Position numbers and translations under genes: made by a program. A DNA stretch of 64,000 bases from JAFGXT01 sp963677165 (GTDB taxonomy: Bacteria; Verrucomicrobiota; Lentisphaeria; Victivallales; SZUA-371). The notes under the pieces are model-generated. The model made no database searches and had not been told where the DNA came from. It saw only the letters and a program-made list of their open reading frames with translations. The stretch is taken from assembly GCA_963677165.2 (NCBI GenBank), contig CAXXSX010000002.1, positions 2,604,001 through 2,668,000 of the forward strand, given 5' to 3'. Shown in pieces: positions 25,103 to 35,100 of this stretch. The stretch's first letter is position 1. Every line of letters begins with the position of its first letter.

Positions 25103-26869
25103 TTAATCGTTGTCGTAAAGTCCGTCGATGGTTCGCAATACATCCAGGAAACCTTTAAATTTCCTACGAATCATTTCGGTGCTGTAGCGCAGGTGAACAG
25201 CCTTGCGGTTGTGCTCTTTCAATGATTTGAACTTATCGCTGTCGAGGAGTAGCTGGCGCACGGTTTTCAGGAAGCTTTCAGAAAAGCCTTCTTCCGGAAA
25301 CAGAATATATTTAATCTGCTCCTCGTCCGGCAGGTCTGCTCCAACAACATCTTCAAATACGGTTTCGGGATAGTATTGACTGCAAATAATTGGAATTCCG
25401 CCGGCGCTTGACTCAATGATCGGCAGCCCGCGACCTTCTGTTTCACTGGGAAACAGAATTACCGTTGCAAGGTGATAAATATCCTCAATAGACAGAGCTT
25501 TATAACCGTATTCCTCGAATACCGGATGATAGTCATTACCCACTGAAAATGCCAGGTAGATTCTGCTTGCGGTGCTGTCATCAACTGATTTGCACAGGTC
25601 AATATAAGCTTTAATTACAGTCTGGAGGTCTTCTTTATGCTCAATCGGAGTAGGACCGGTAATATGCAGGACCATCTGATAGTTTTCGTGTTCGCGGAAT
25701 TCATCAGCGAATTTCGGGTAATGAAACAGTGCTTTAAGCATCTGCAGATCCATTTCAATGCGCTTACGTCCTACAACACGGGTAGGCTGAAGGCAGTACA
25801 AAGTACGGTCCTGATTCAGGTCTACTTGTTCGCCGCCTTTATAGCTGAGCATAAGAGGAACTTCATTTGCCATCCATGCATCAAGATGAGTCAAATGATC
25901 CTGAGCACATTGTGTGGTTATTGTTTCTTTGCCTCCCGACAGAATTAAAGTCATACGTTTTCTGACTGACTTAATAAAGCGTCGTGACGCGCGTCGGAAA
26001 AAACTTTCGCTGATGGAAGTTCCCAGTTCACTAACTTTGTGTTTGTCAAAGCCGAATTTTTTAATCAGGGTTTCAACCTGAGGGTTGTTAATGTTAACCT
26101 GAATCCAGCGTTTCCCATCCCATGGATAGAGTTTCGTAAACAGTTCCCAGAACGGTTTGTTGTCGCAATTACGGAAGAAGTGATCGCGAACGCCGGGAGG
26201 TTCTTCGGGAGCTCGTTCCGAAGCTGGTTTACCGCCTTCCCAGTAAAAATCGTGGTTAGAACTTAGTACATAGGTACCAAGAGCTTCGGTCACAATCGTA
26301 ATGGCCAGCATTATCGCGAAATTCCCGGGATTGGTAGGGATGTTGACTGGAATCAGAAATGAAATCTCATTTTGTTCAAGGTATCCGCCGAGTTTTTCCG
26401 CAAATTCGGATGCTTGTCGCCACATATCCTGAGCCGTTGCGTCGGATTTTGCGCTGCCTTCTGGCATATCTTCAAGGTATAGCGCGGCATAACTTGAGCC
26501 ATCGCCCCATTTGTTCCAGCCGTTCATATTGTCGATCTGGAAACGCCGCCATTGCGGTTTGAGTACAACATCGGCTTTTTCGTGAAAATCACCGCCGATA
26601 AAATGTAATGGTACGTGAGTGTCTTTATCGCTGAAAATCTTTTCCAGCGCTTCAGCGTATTTAAAAATTTCGATAGAAACGCCGTCGATGCCAAAGTCAT
26701 AGGTAATAAATCCGATGCCTTTGCCGCATAGTTCATAAAAATCGCTTTTTGAATAATGGACCAGTTCCGGACCCTCCTGGGAAATCTGGTCAATAAAAGC
26801 TGAGATGTCTTTCCAGTTGTGAATTTCAGCCTGATTGATACAGTTCATCATGTTGGTGAACAGTGTCAT
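25103..26869 (-). CDS. Large GT-B glycosyltransferase-like protein
   Basis: 588 residues; AGGAGG lies a few bases before the ATG at 26869. The N-terminal region includes GFITYDFGIDGVSIEIFKYAEAL, typical of GT4-type donor loops. The C-terminal part has QPTRVVGRKRIEMD, VLHITGPTP, and FPSETEGRGLPIIESSAGGIPIICS, the E-x7-E nucleotide-sugar site. The length is greater than standard GT4 enzymes because of an insert of about 200 residues between the halves. It heads a two-gene operon with the glycosyltransferase at 23954. Substrate not predictable. Confidence 0.85.
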   Translation of the reverse strand: MTLFTNMMNCINQAEIHNWKDISAFIDQISQEGPELVHYSKSDFYELCGKGIGFITYDFGIDGVSIEIFKYAEALEKIFSDKDTHVPLHFIGGDFHEKADVVLKPQWRRFQIDNMNGWNKWGDGSSYAALYLEDMPEGSAKSDATAQDMWRQASEFAEKLGGYLEQNEISFLIPVNIPTNPGNFAIMLAITIVTEALGTYVLSSNHDFYWEGGKPASERAPEEPPGVRDHFFRNCDNKPFWELFTKLYPWDGKRWIQVNINNPQVETLIKKFGFDKHKVSELGTSISESFFRRASRRFIKSVRKRMTLILSGGKETITTQCAQDHLTHLDAWMANEVPLMLSYKGGEQVDLNQDRTLYCLQPTRVVGRKRIEMDLQMLKALFHYPKFADEFREHENYQMVLHITGPTPIEHKEDLQTVIKAYIDLCKSVDDSTASRIYLAFSVGNDYHPVFEEYGYKALSIEDIYHLATVILFPSETEGRGLPIIESSAGGIPIICSQYYPETVFEDVVGADLPDEEQIKYILFPEEGFSESFLKTVRQLLLDSDKFKSLKEHNRKAVHLRYSTEMIRRKFKGFLDVLRTIDGLYDND

Positions 26870-27177
26870 ACATTCCTCCTTTACTGCTGCGGGTTATGTA
26901 ATTTGCAGCCGCGAACGGCTATTGTGCAATAAACAGTTAAAGATTATTTTGCCCCATTGATACGAATAATAATATTCGCTTGAAATATAAGTATAGCACT
27001 TATTCCGGCAAATCTCAAAAATTTTTTTATAATCGAGGTTTGATAAAGTGATGATCTTTTGGTATTCGCACGGCTGATTATTTAATTGGGGCTTGAATGT
27101 ATGAATAAGTCGTTTAAATTAACATATGGTGTTGTATAGGCTAATTACTGCATGCGATCATGCACGGATGATATGAT
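26870..27177. other. Divergent intergenic region
   Basis: AT-rich promoter region between the glycosyltransferase operon and the HTH-ompH-lpxD operon. I see no gene or strong repeat in it. Confidence 0.5.
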
Positions 27178-27561
27178 ATGAAAATTACTGATGATATTTT
27201 AAAGGCTCTCCAGAATTGTATTGACAGTATCGGTTCCAAACATGCCTTTGCCAGACGCGCTAATATTCACATAAATACAGTAAGTAAGTATTTATCGAGG
27301 AGAACCCGGTCAATCAATGACGACACATGGGAACGGCTTCAGCCGTTGCTGCGTCCTTTTTTATTGCATCGACACAGTTCTCTGGATGCGAAAGAGCGTT
27401 ACGAAAAAGTGAAAAAAGCTTATAACGTGGAATTTTTATCTTCCAACCAGAAGATTCTATTGGATGCTTTTTCGGTTCTTCCCCGCGAACAACAAGACAA
27501 AAAACTTATTGAGATTGTTCAATTGGCCCAGAATCAACTAAATAAAACCAGAAAGGATTAA
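27178..27561 (+). CDS. Helix-turn-helix DNA-binding protein
   Basis: 127 residues. Residues ~15-45 (SKHAFARRANIHINTVSKYLSRRTRSI) form a Cro/C1-like HTH: a first helix with A-x-x-A, turn, and a recognition helix NTVSKYLS. The C-terminal part ends in charged helices (LPREQQDKKLIEIVQLAQNQL). It is separated from the OmpH-like gene by a single base, so it is cotranscribed and may regulate this envelope operon. The target is unknown. Confidence 0.7.
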   Translation: MKITDDILKALQNCIDSIGSKHAFARRANIHINTVSKYLSRRTRSINDDTWERLQPLLRPFLLHRHSSLDAKERYEKVKKAYNVEFLSSNQKILLDAFSVLPREQQDKKLIEIVQLAQNQLNKTRKD

Positions 27562-27562
27562 T

Positions 27563-28150
27563 ATGAAAAGATTTTATGTAATGCTTGCAATGCTACTTCT
27601 GCCGATGGCCATTTATGCTGCGGAAGTGAAAATTGCGGTAATAGATCTTGAAGATGTGTTTAACAACTATTATAAGACCAAAGTCAGTGTGGCGAATCTA
27701 AGAAAGCAGGCTGAGGTATTTATGGCCTATGCGAAGAAGCTGAATGAATCCCGAGCCAAACTTTATGAGGAGTTCAAAGCAATTCGTGAGGAAGCGCAGA
27801 ATCTCGCCCTGAGCAAAGCAGAACAGGAAAATAAACGCATCAAAGCTCAGGAAAAATATCGCGACATGAAAAGCAAGGAAGCCGAGCTGAAGCAGTATAA
27901 CAACACAAAGTCGGCTCAACTGAAGCAGGAACGGGCAAAAATGCGTGATCGAATACTGGGGGATATTAGAGCGGCAATTTCGAAACGTGCAGCTTTGACC
28001 GGATATACAATTGTTCTGGATAAGTCAGGAAAATCACTCAGCGGTGTACCTGCAATTATATACAATTCACCCGCAATTGATATTACTCAGTCGATATTGA
28101 AGGAACTTAACCGCGGCTGTGAAATTGATAAAAAAAATAAAGCAAAGTAA
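27563..28150 (+). CDS. OmpH/Skp-family periplasmic chaperone
   Basis: 195 residues. The signal peptide is MKRFYVMLAMLLLPMAIYAA, followed by EVKIAVIDLEDVFNNYYKTK, the conserved strand of Skp. A long charged coiled coil spans about residues 45-135, and the C-terminal strand part is ALTGYTIVLDKSG. Skp trimers hold unfolded outer-membrane proteins in the periplasm. The neighbour lpxD, 41 bp downstream, is the classic partner (bamA-skp-lpxD in proteobacteria), here without bamA. Confidence 0.9.
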   Translation: MKRFYVMLAMLLLPMAIYAAEVKIAVIDLEDVFNNYYKTKVSVANLRKQAEVFMAYAKKLNESRAKLYEEFKAIREEAQNLALSKAEQENKRIKAQEKYRDMKSKEAELKQYNNTKSAQLKQERAKMRDRILGDIRAAISKRAALTGYTIVLDKSGKSLSGVPAIIYNSPAIDITQSILKELNRGCEIDKKNKAK

Positions 28151-28191
28151 TATTATCTTTTTAATTTAAATAAATTCAGGGAATCAGGTTA

Positions 28192-29232
28192 ATGACAAAA
28201 ATGCTCAGAGCGCAAGATATTGCCGCCATGCTCGGATCAGAAATCAAAGGGAATGCCGAAGCGACTATCTCCGGTATTGCCGCATTGAAAAATGCCGGAC
28301 CGACAGACGGTTCATTTCTGGGAAATCGCAAATATCAGGATCAGGTCGCGGAATCTCAGGCTGCTTTATTCATCGTTCCGGAAGATTTCGATGGAGAAAT
28401 CGTATCGGAAAAAGCTTACATTACCAGCAAATGCCCGGATATGGACTTTACCAAACTGGTAATGTATTTCGCTCCGGAGCCGCCGAAATATGCTCCTGGA
28501 GTTCATCCGTCGGCTTCAATTGCCGAATCGGCTAAAATTGGTGAAAATGTTCACATCGGCGCGAATGTAGTTGTCGATGAAGACGCAGAGATCGGTGATA
28601 ATACGGTAATCCTGCCGGGGTGCTGGATTGGCGCTAATGTTAAGATTGGTCAGTTTGGTTTGATCTACGGTAATGTATCTGTTCGCGAAAGATGTACGAT
28701 TGGTGACCGTGTAATCATCCAACCCGGGGCTGTAATCGGTGGTGATGGTTATGGTTTCGTGCCGAACCCTCAAGGCGGTATCATGAAGGTTCCGCAGGTT
28801 GGTATTGTTGAGATTCATAACGACGTGGAAATTGGAGCGAACACGACAATCGACCGTGCCCGTTTCGGAAAAACCATTATTGGTAATTTTGTTAAGATCG
28901 ATAATCTGGTACATGTCGCCCATAATGTTAATGTCGGCGACTGCTCGTTGCTCATCGGACAATGTGGTATTGCCGGCAGCGCGGAAATCGGACGCGGCGT
29001 GATCATTGCTGCCCAAGCCGGTATTAATGGTCATATTTCTATTGGTGATGGTTCCAAGGTTGCCGGGACGTCCGCAGTTGCCAAGAGTCTTCCTCCAGGT
29101 TCTATCGCGGTTGGAACGCCTGCTGAAGGCCAGCGCGAATTTATTGCCAGACTCAGCCTGCCGAAGAAAGTTCAGAAACTGGAAGCTAAGATCAAGGAAA
29201 TGAAACTTCAAATCCAGGAACTGTCCAAGTAA
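28192..29232 (+). CDS. lpxD: UDP-3-O-acylglucosamine N-acyltransferase
   Basis: 346 residues, the normal length for LpxD. The N-terminal uridine-binding domain (MLGSEIKGNAEATISGIAAL, then FLGNRKYQD) precedes a left-handed beta-helix of hexapeptide repeats (GENVHI GANVVV DEDAEI and others, about residues 110-290). The region LVHVAHNVNVGDCS carries the catalytic His (VAHNV). A C-terminal helix closes the protein. It transfers a 3-hydroxyacyl chain from ACP to UDP-3-O-acyl-glucosamine in lipid A synthesis, showing that the organism makes a Gram-negative outer membrane. Confidence 0.95.
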   Translation: MTKMLRAQDIAAMLGSEIKGNAEATISGIAALKNAGPTDGSFLGNRKYQDQVAESQAALFIVPEDFDGEIVSEKAYITSKCPDMDFTKLVMYFAPEPPKYAPGVHPSASIAESAKIGENVHIGANVVVDEDAEIGDNTVILPGCWIGANVKIGQFGLIYGNVSVRERCTIGDRVIIQPGAVIGGDGYGFVPNPQGGIMKVPQVGIVEIHNDVEIGANTTIDRARFGKTIIGNFVKIDNLVHVAHNVNVGDCSLLIGQCGIAGSAEIGRGVIIAAQAGINGHISIGDGSKVAGTSAVAKSLPPGSIAVGTPAEGQREFIARLSLPKKVQKLEAKIKEMKLQIQELSK

Positions 29233-29274
29233 ACAGGATAAATTCCAAGTCAAATTATTTGTAGAACTTATATC

Positions 29275-29312
29275 GCTCCGTGTATTTTTATTATGTGCGG
29301 AGCATTTTTTTT
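29275..29312 (+). terminator. Rho-independent terminator after lpxD
   Basis: GCTCCG (29275-29280) pairs with CGGAGC (29298-29303) and is followed by a long T-run. It closes the HTH-ompH-lpxD operon. Confidence 0.8.
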
Positions 29313-29498
29313 ACATATTAAATGTGGAATTGCCGCATAATACGATGGGGGTTCTTGGTCTTAATAAATTCTCTTTTGCTATAGGGAAGGGGGGTAAAAG
29401 ATAAATTTTCTGGAAAATTCAATTTTTTGATTTGCATTTTATTTTTTTCAAGTTAATATATACACCTCATTCACTACGGTGGATGATACAGAAAATAT

Positions 29499-29574
29499 GC
29501 GAGTGTAGCTCAGTTGGTAGAGCATCACGTTGCCAACGTGATTGTCGACGGTTCGAGTCCGTTCACTCGCTCCA
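29499..29574 (+). tRNA. tRNA-Gly (GCC anticodon), copy 1
   Basis: Acceptor GCGAGTG/CACTCGC, discriminator T, encoded CCA; anticodon loop TTGCCAA (GCC); T arm GGTTCGAGTCC. Reads GGC/GGT. A T-run follows. Confidence 0.97.
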
Positions 29575-29593
29575 TTTTTTCTGTACTACTGGT

Positions 29594-29669
29594 GCGAGTG
29601 TAGCTCAGTTGGTAGAGCATCACGTTGCCAACGTGATTGTCGACGGTTCGAGTCCGTTCACTCGCTCCA
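29594..29669 (+). tRNA. tRNA-Gly (GCC anticodon), copy 2
   Basis: Identical over all 76 bases to the copy at 29499-29574, 19 bp downstream, and again followed by a T-run. The spacer and flanks differ beyond the run, so the repeat is limited to the gene. Confidence 0.97.
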
Positions 29670-29784
29670 TTTTTTTTGCCTGAATTTCAATATTTCTCAA
29701 TAATCTCAATTCCAATCGCGATTTGTCCGAAAGTGTTTAAAATCCAAAAGTCTGAAAATTCCATTATTTTCACATGTATAAGTA

Positions 29785-29823
29785 TTGACATTGATCTAGT
29801 TTTATATTATATTTTACGTAAAA
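29785..29823 (+). promoter_or_regulatory. lacI-family promoter with overlapping operator palindrome
   Basis: TTGACA (29785-29790), 17 bases, TATATT (29808-29813). The perfect palindrome TTTTACGTAAAA at 29812-29823 overlaps the -10 and has the central CpG typical of LacI-family operators. Autoregulation is inferred. Confidence 0.6.
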
Positions 29824-29850
29824 CTTAGATAAAACTAAACGGGGATAACA

Positions 29851-30882
29851 ATGGCGGTTAGTCAAAAGGACATTGCAACCAAGCTCGGAATCAGCCAGAT
29901 GACGGTATCATTGGCGTTAAATCGGCGCGACGAGCGTCGTATAAAACCAGAATTGGCGGCAAAAATACGGGAAACCGCTAAAAACTTAGGATATTACCCG
30001 AGTGTCTCAGCCCAGATTCTCAGAACGGCTCCGACTGATCTGGGATTGCTGATTCTATTGGATTATGAAGAATTTCGCCCCAATCTCGAATGTCATGATG
30101 CCATATCAAATTTTATTCGTCAGTGTAGGCGTTGTTTTCGGAAGTTCCAATTGGAGTGGTTCGATCAGAAACGTAATCCCGATGAATTGCCGCGAATGCT
30201 TACAGACGGACTGGTTGGAGGTATTGTTTGCTTTGGGCATGCCAGCGATAAAGTGGAAAAACATTTTAACAGTATGAATATCCCGGTTGTAAAAATTAAT
30301 GAACCGGGAAAATTTAATGTCTGTTTCGATATGGAAAATGATATAAAGCGTGCAGTCAGGGCACTTGCGAATCAAGGGCATAAGCGAATTGGTATGTTCA
30401 ATTGTTCTGTCTATCAGGTATTCACCGACGCGAAAAAGGGTTTTCTTTCTGCATTGGATGCTCTGAGAATGAAGCCTGCGTGTTTGTATGAAACCAAACC
30501 GGATGGTGTTTTTACCAGTGATATTGAAGTATTTGTTCAGCATCTTCAATCAACTCCGCCTGAAGAACGGCCTACGGTACTGTTGGTTGATACGGCTCTT
30601 ACCGCTAAGGCGCTGGTTAGTACTATGCTGCAGAATGGAATTCGGGTTCCGGAAGATATCGGCATTTTTACTTTCTGTTCCATTGACTGGGAAAACAATT
30701 ACTTTGTCCCCCGACTTTCCGGCCTGGAATATACTTTTGACGAGTTAATTGAAACATCGGTCGGTTTACTGTTACGCCTGATGAATCATGAAAACTTGCC
30801 TGAACAACGAATTGTTATTTCACAGAAAATCACATTCCGTGATTCAGTTATTGATATGCGTCAATCCAACAATAATAAATAA
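29851..30882 (+). CDS. LacI-family transcriptional regulator
   Basis: 343 residues. The N-terminal HTH and hinge are complete (SQKDIATKLGISQMTVSLALNRRDERRIKPELAAKIRETAKNLGYYPS), followed by a periplasmic-binding-protein-like sensor domain with GLLILLDYEEF, GIVCFGHAS, ALANQGHKRIGMFN and DIGIFTFCSIDWENNYF. It has the standard length. It heads a sugar-utilisation cluster and probably controls it in response to a mono- or oligosaccharide released by the glycoside hydrolase at 32147. The effector is unknown. Confidence 0.93.
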   Translation: MAVSQKDIATKLGISQMTVSLALNRRDERRIKPELAAKIRETAKNLGYYPSVSAQILRTAPTDLGLLILLDYEEFRPNLECHDAISNFIRQCRRCFRKFQLEWFDQKRNPDELPRMLTDGLVGGIVCFGHASDKVEKHFNSMNIPVVKINEPGKFNVCFDMENDIKRAVRALANQGHKRIGMFNCSVYQVFTDAKKGFLSALDALRMKPACLYETKPDGVFTSDIEVFVQHLQSTPPEERPTVLLVDTALTAKALVSTMLQNGIRVPEDIGIFTFCSIDWENNYFVPRLSGLEYTFDELIETSVGLLLRLMNHENLPEQRIVISQKITFRDSVIDMRQSNNNK

Positions 30883-30894
30883 GGGAGAAGAGAA

Positions 30895-31581
30895 ATGAAA
30901 ATGAAACACAGATCAGGGAAACAATTCACGCTTATTGAGCTCTTGGTGGTTATAGCTATTATCGCTATTCTGGCAGCCATGTTGTTGCCTGCACTGAGTA
31001 CAGCACGCGAAAAAGCAAGGCAGACATACTGCATCAGCAATCAGAAACAGCTTGGACAGGGAATGCATATGTATATAAATGATTTTCGCAATCTACCGAA
31101 AACTCCGGCAACGGCCTTTAATTACAACGCAATAAGTCCCTGTCAAGCACTTATCAATCAAAAGTGGTATGGAGTAGGATGTCTTGCTGTTCCTGCCGAC
31201 AAGCTTGATGAAACCGTAGCAGTTCCTGTTGCGGATAGCAGCGTTCCCGGCATTATAAAATGCCCTACTGCGAAAGATGGCTATAAAGCAACGTCCACAG
31301 GCGATAAAGGAATTGGCTGGGTTAGATCCGATTATGTTTACGCACGTGATCCTTATCAGGCCCAGTGGGAATTCGGTACTCTCCCTTCTCTTTCTAAAAT
31401 GAAAGATGAGGTCATCACCTACTGTATGACTGGCGGGATATTACTGAATAACGGACTTGCTTCTCTGCATTCGCGCGGAACAACGGTTATGCAGTACAAT
31501 GGAGCGGCCCGTTGGGTTAGCGGCAGAGTTTTTGCCGGACATCAACAGGGCGAATCGTTAGCATTGATTGAAGCAGAATAG
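30895..31581 (+). CDS. Type II secretion pseudopilin-like protein
   Basis: 228 residues. The prepilin signal is GKQFTLIELLVVIAIIAIL: cleavage before F, methylation-type N-terminus, the Glu at mature position 5, and a membrane helix. The C-terminal domain is Cys-containing with a WVRSDYVYA stretch and ends in an HQQGESLALIEAE tail like the DUF1559/xcpT-related proteins that are highly multiplied in Lentisphaerota. Such proteins form or decorate a pseudopilus for export. Its place between lacI and hydrolase genes suggests it is expressed with them. Upstream GGGAGAAG is the ribosome binding site. Confidence 0.85.
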   Translation: MKMKHRSGKQFTLIELLVVIAIIAILAAMLLPALSTAREKARQTYCISNQKQLGQGMHMYINDFRNLPKTPATAFNYNAISPCQALINQKWYGVGCLAVPADKLDETVAVPVADSSVPGIIKCPTAKDGYKATSTGDKGIGWVRSDYVYARDPYQAQWEFGTLPSLSKMKDEVITYCMTGGILLNNGLASLHSRGTTVMQYNGAARWVSGRVFAGHQQGESLALIEAE

Positions 31582-31607
31582 AATTCAGATAAAGTTGGAA
31601 AATAAAT

Positions 31608-32150
31608 ATGAAAAAAATTACTTCTGTATTTGTGTGTTTCATTATTTGCTGTTGTGTATCGCTTTTTGCGAAAGAGATCCCGCTGACAATGAATTCCGCC
31701 AAATGGGGCTATTCTCCCGGCGCAGAATTTCCCGGGGCAATTGGAAAGTTGACTTGGTTAAAAAACGGAGTTCTCCGTCTCGACGGCGATTTCACCGGTG
31801 GTGGAGATTATGTCATGGCATTCATGGGCTGTAAGCTTTCCCATACCGATGCGGAATGTCTGTGGGCCGAAATACGGACCAATGGTAGTGCGGTTACATT
31901 CAGGGTACAGGACGGCGCCGGTAAAATGCATCAATACCAGGTACCGGTCCAGGGAACAGGAAAGTGGCAGCGGATTGAACAGCCTCTGGTATTCAGCGGT
32001 TGCAGTTGGGGCGGACCAGACAATAAACGCTTTACTCCCGGTATCATTTACGTTGGTTGTCTGGTAAGAAAAACCACCTCTCCGCCTGATAGAAACTCTT
32101 ATCTTGAAGTTCGCCGTATTGGAGCGAAAGTCAAGGAAGCAACAAAATGA
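31608..32150 (+). CDS. Secreted carbohydrate-binding-like protein (single module)
   Basis: 180 residues. The signal peptide is MKKITSVFVCFIICCCVSLFA. The mature part is one beta-sandwich-like module beginning WGYSPGAEFPGAIGKLTW and containing VTFRVQDGAGKMHQYQVPV, CSWGGPDNKRFTPGI and a final LEVRRI strand. The same module, with the same motif order, forms the N-terminus of the hydrolase encoded next (ATGA overlap), so the two genes are related by partial duplication. A galactose-binding-like/CBM role is inferred from fold pattern and context; no named CBM family is assigned. Confidence 0.75.
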   Translation: MKKITSVFVCFIICCCVSLFAKEIPLTMNSAKWGYSPGAEFPGAIGKLTWLKNGVLRLDGDFTGGGDYVMAFMGCKLSHTDAECLWAEIRTNGSAVTFRVQDGAGKMHQYQVPVQGTGKWQRIEQPLVFSGCSWGGPDNKRFTPGIIYVGCLVRKTTSPPDRNSYLEVRRIGAKVKEATK

Positions 32151-35100
32151 TTTGGAATTTAGTGATGAAAAAAATTTTTATTGTATACTTATTAAGTTTT
32201 TTGGCGTATTTTTGCAACGCGTCTTTGTTTGGAGCAGGCATAGAGTTACCGATTAACCAGCTTTGGTGGGACTATTCTTCCGGGGCTGAATTTCCTGGAG
32301 CAACAGGCTCTTTATCCTGGCAAAAAGAAGGAATACTGCGTTTGGGCGGGAATTTTTCCAAGGGTGGAGATTATGTGATGGCGTTGCTACGCGGTCATTT
32401 TTCTCTTCCTGCATTAAAAAGCATATCGTTTGAATTGCGTACCAATGGCAATGCGGTGACATTTCGAGTACAGGATGGTGCTGGAAAAATGCATCAATAT
32501 CAGTTACCGGTAAAGCAGACCAGTGCCTGGCAAACCATAACCCTGCCGCTGACCTACAGCGCCTGCAGTTGGGGCGGTCCCAATGAAAAACGTTTCACCC
32601 CGGGAGTTCAGTTCATTGGATGCCTGTTAAGAAAGCCAACTTCCGTAAAAAACGGCAGCTCCTTTCTTGAGATCCGCCGTATCATACTAACGCCGGCGGA
32701 TGATTCGGCATCCGGTGATGCGGGGCACTGGCTGCCTCCGGTATTTAATCCCGATGATCTGCTGGTTGAGCCTGGAAGCATTCTGACATTGCCAATCATC
32801 GGGCAGGATGGCAAAGTACGGTATACTTTACTGGACTATAATGACAAAGTAGTCAGCAGAGGAGAGTTGGACTGTAAGGGGTCTAAAATAAAGTTGAAAG
32901 TTCCCGATACTGAAGGGTATTTCGAATTGCTTACAGCTGGTGGAGTTGTGTCATTCATCACTGCGAAGCTACGGAGTTCTGAGGCCGACCCCTATTGGGG
33001 AGTCGACGAATCCTTTACCTGGTGGGGTGAAGGAGGAAACTTCAGGCCCGGTTATATGCGCTTTTTGGTTCGAAGCGGAATATCCTGGGGAAGGGATCGT
33101 ATAAGGTGGAACGATCTGCAACCGACGCAGGACAGTATGAAATTCAAGGCTTATGAGCAGGCACTTGACTGGTCCAAAAAAGCCGGACTGAATGTCCTCG
33201 ACGTATTCCACGACACTCCGGCATGGAATAAACGCCTATTGTCAGAAAAAGATGATTTCATGGTCAGTCCCACCAGTAAAAAAGGCTATTCATACGGCAG
33301 CAATGTATATCCGCGCAATTATATCGCCACGTCGAAGAGCTGGCGGGATATCTGCAGTCATTATACAGCAATCAAAGCAATGGAAGTATGGAACGAACCG
33401 GATATCGGATTTGGCAACGATTTTCCCGCCGAATTCTTTATTGCCTTGACCAAGAATTTTTCAACGACGTTTCGTCTGGCCGGTATAGACACTAAAGTAA
33501 TCGGCGGCGTTCTGGCTATTCCGCAGGAAACAACGCCATATTATTACAACCTGATTAAAGGTAATCTCCTGGATGATTGCGACGCGTTCAGTTTTCATAC
33601 CTATCGCAGTCCGCTGGATATGGAAGAACAGATCTGGCTGCTGCGCAAGCAGGAAAAGGAGGCTGGCAGAACCCCGGGCTTTCCTTTCTGGATCACAGAA
33701 TCGGGCAGGCCGTGGCCAAGCGGTCCTTCCCGTCCGCCAGTAAATCAGGGCAAATTCAGCGCACAGGAAATTGTTGGTAAAGCGATCGAATGCAGAGCAT
33801 TAGGCGTTGAGAAATATTTTCCGTTTGTCATTATCTGGCACGTTGAAACAATATTCAATTTTTCCATGTTTGACCAGCGACATACCCCGCTTCGCTTAAT
33901 CGGCGCATATGTGGAGGCTGTACAATTACTTTCACATATGGAATACGTTGGGGACATTAATATTCCTGGAAGTGACCGTTGTAGAGTCTTTTCAGACGGA
34001 AAAACAGCTGTCTGCTGGGTTTATAAATCTTTTATGCGAAAAATTGCCGGAGACTGGGGATCGCTTGATAAAGAGGCCCATAAGCATGTGCATATTTCTT
34101 TGCCTCACGGAATGAAAGTGAAAAAAATTCTCGGCGCGGACGGTCGCAGACTTAAACTGCAAAATGGCGAACTGCCTATGAATGACGGATATTGCTATCT
34201 GATACTTGATGCAAAAGAGGTCAAGCATCACCTGAATACCGAAACCAGAGCCATGATGCTGTATAAAATGGCAAAGTCATACATACCGTCAGAGCGCACG
34301 GCTAAAGATGTTGTAATTCAGCCGGACTATGATCCCAGCCGACATAAATACAACCGTGATGGAGTTTTCCTGAAAGACAATGAAGAACTTGACCTGTGGG
34401 TTATCTATAACAATCTTTCGACAATACCAGTCAAAATTCAACCAGTTATAAAACAGGTTCCGCCGGGAATCATCGCGGAAACAAAAGAGATGCCGGAAAT
34501 GGAACTGGCGCCGCAATCAATGAAACGATTTCTGTTTAAAATACGCGGCACATCCAAACTTCCTTTGAGAAGAGTCGAACTTCTCGAAGTTGCCGACCAA
34601 TGTGGCAATGCCACTTCAATGATGGTAGCGATAGGAGGAGACCGCAAGATTCCTCCCCTTGATGTCATGCCGTTAAACAAAATGAAACAGGCTCCATTCA
34701 CAAAGCTGCAGGGAAAAAAAGACTGGAACAGTTTCTCTGGTCAATGGATGGGACAGGTTGAACCGGATATCAGTGCCGCGTTCCGCTTCGGATACGACAA
34801 ACAAAATCTGTATTTGGACGTGCGGATAAAGGACAAGGAGCAATCCTGCAAATTTAATCCTTTTATGGCCTGGCTGGGGGATTCTGTTCAGGTAGCCTTG
34901 GCTTATGGTTCGCGCCAGATCGAATTCTGTGCATCCCACGGAGTTCAGGGCGACAAGGTATATCGTCATGTGGGTAATCCGACAGGTCTTGCCAATAAGG
35001 TTGGATTCAAGTGGAAACGTAATGAACGCAAGCAAATTACCTACTATCATTTGACTATTCCAGCCAGGGAACTGGGAATAAGTGGACTTAAAGCCGGAAT

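Noticed and set aside
28516..29253. Long minus-strand open frame opposite lpxD
   Set aside because: It is an antisense shadow of the lpxD hexapeptide-repeat coding sequence, with no start signal or family pattern.
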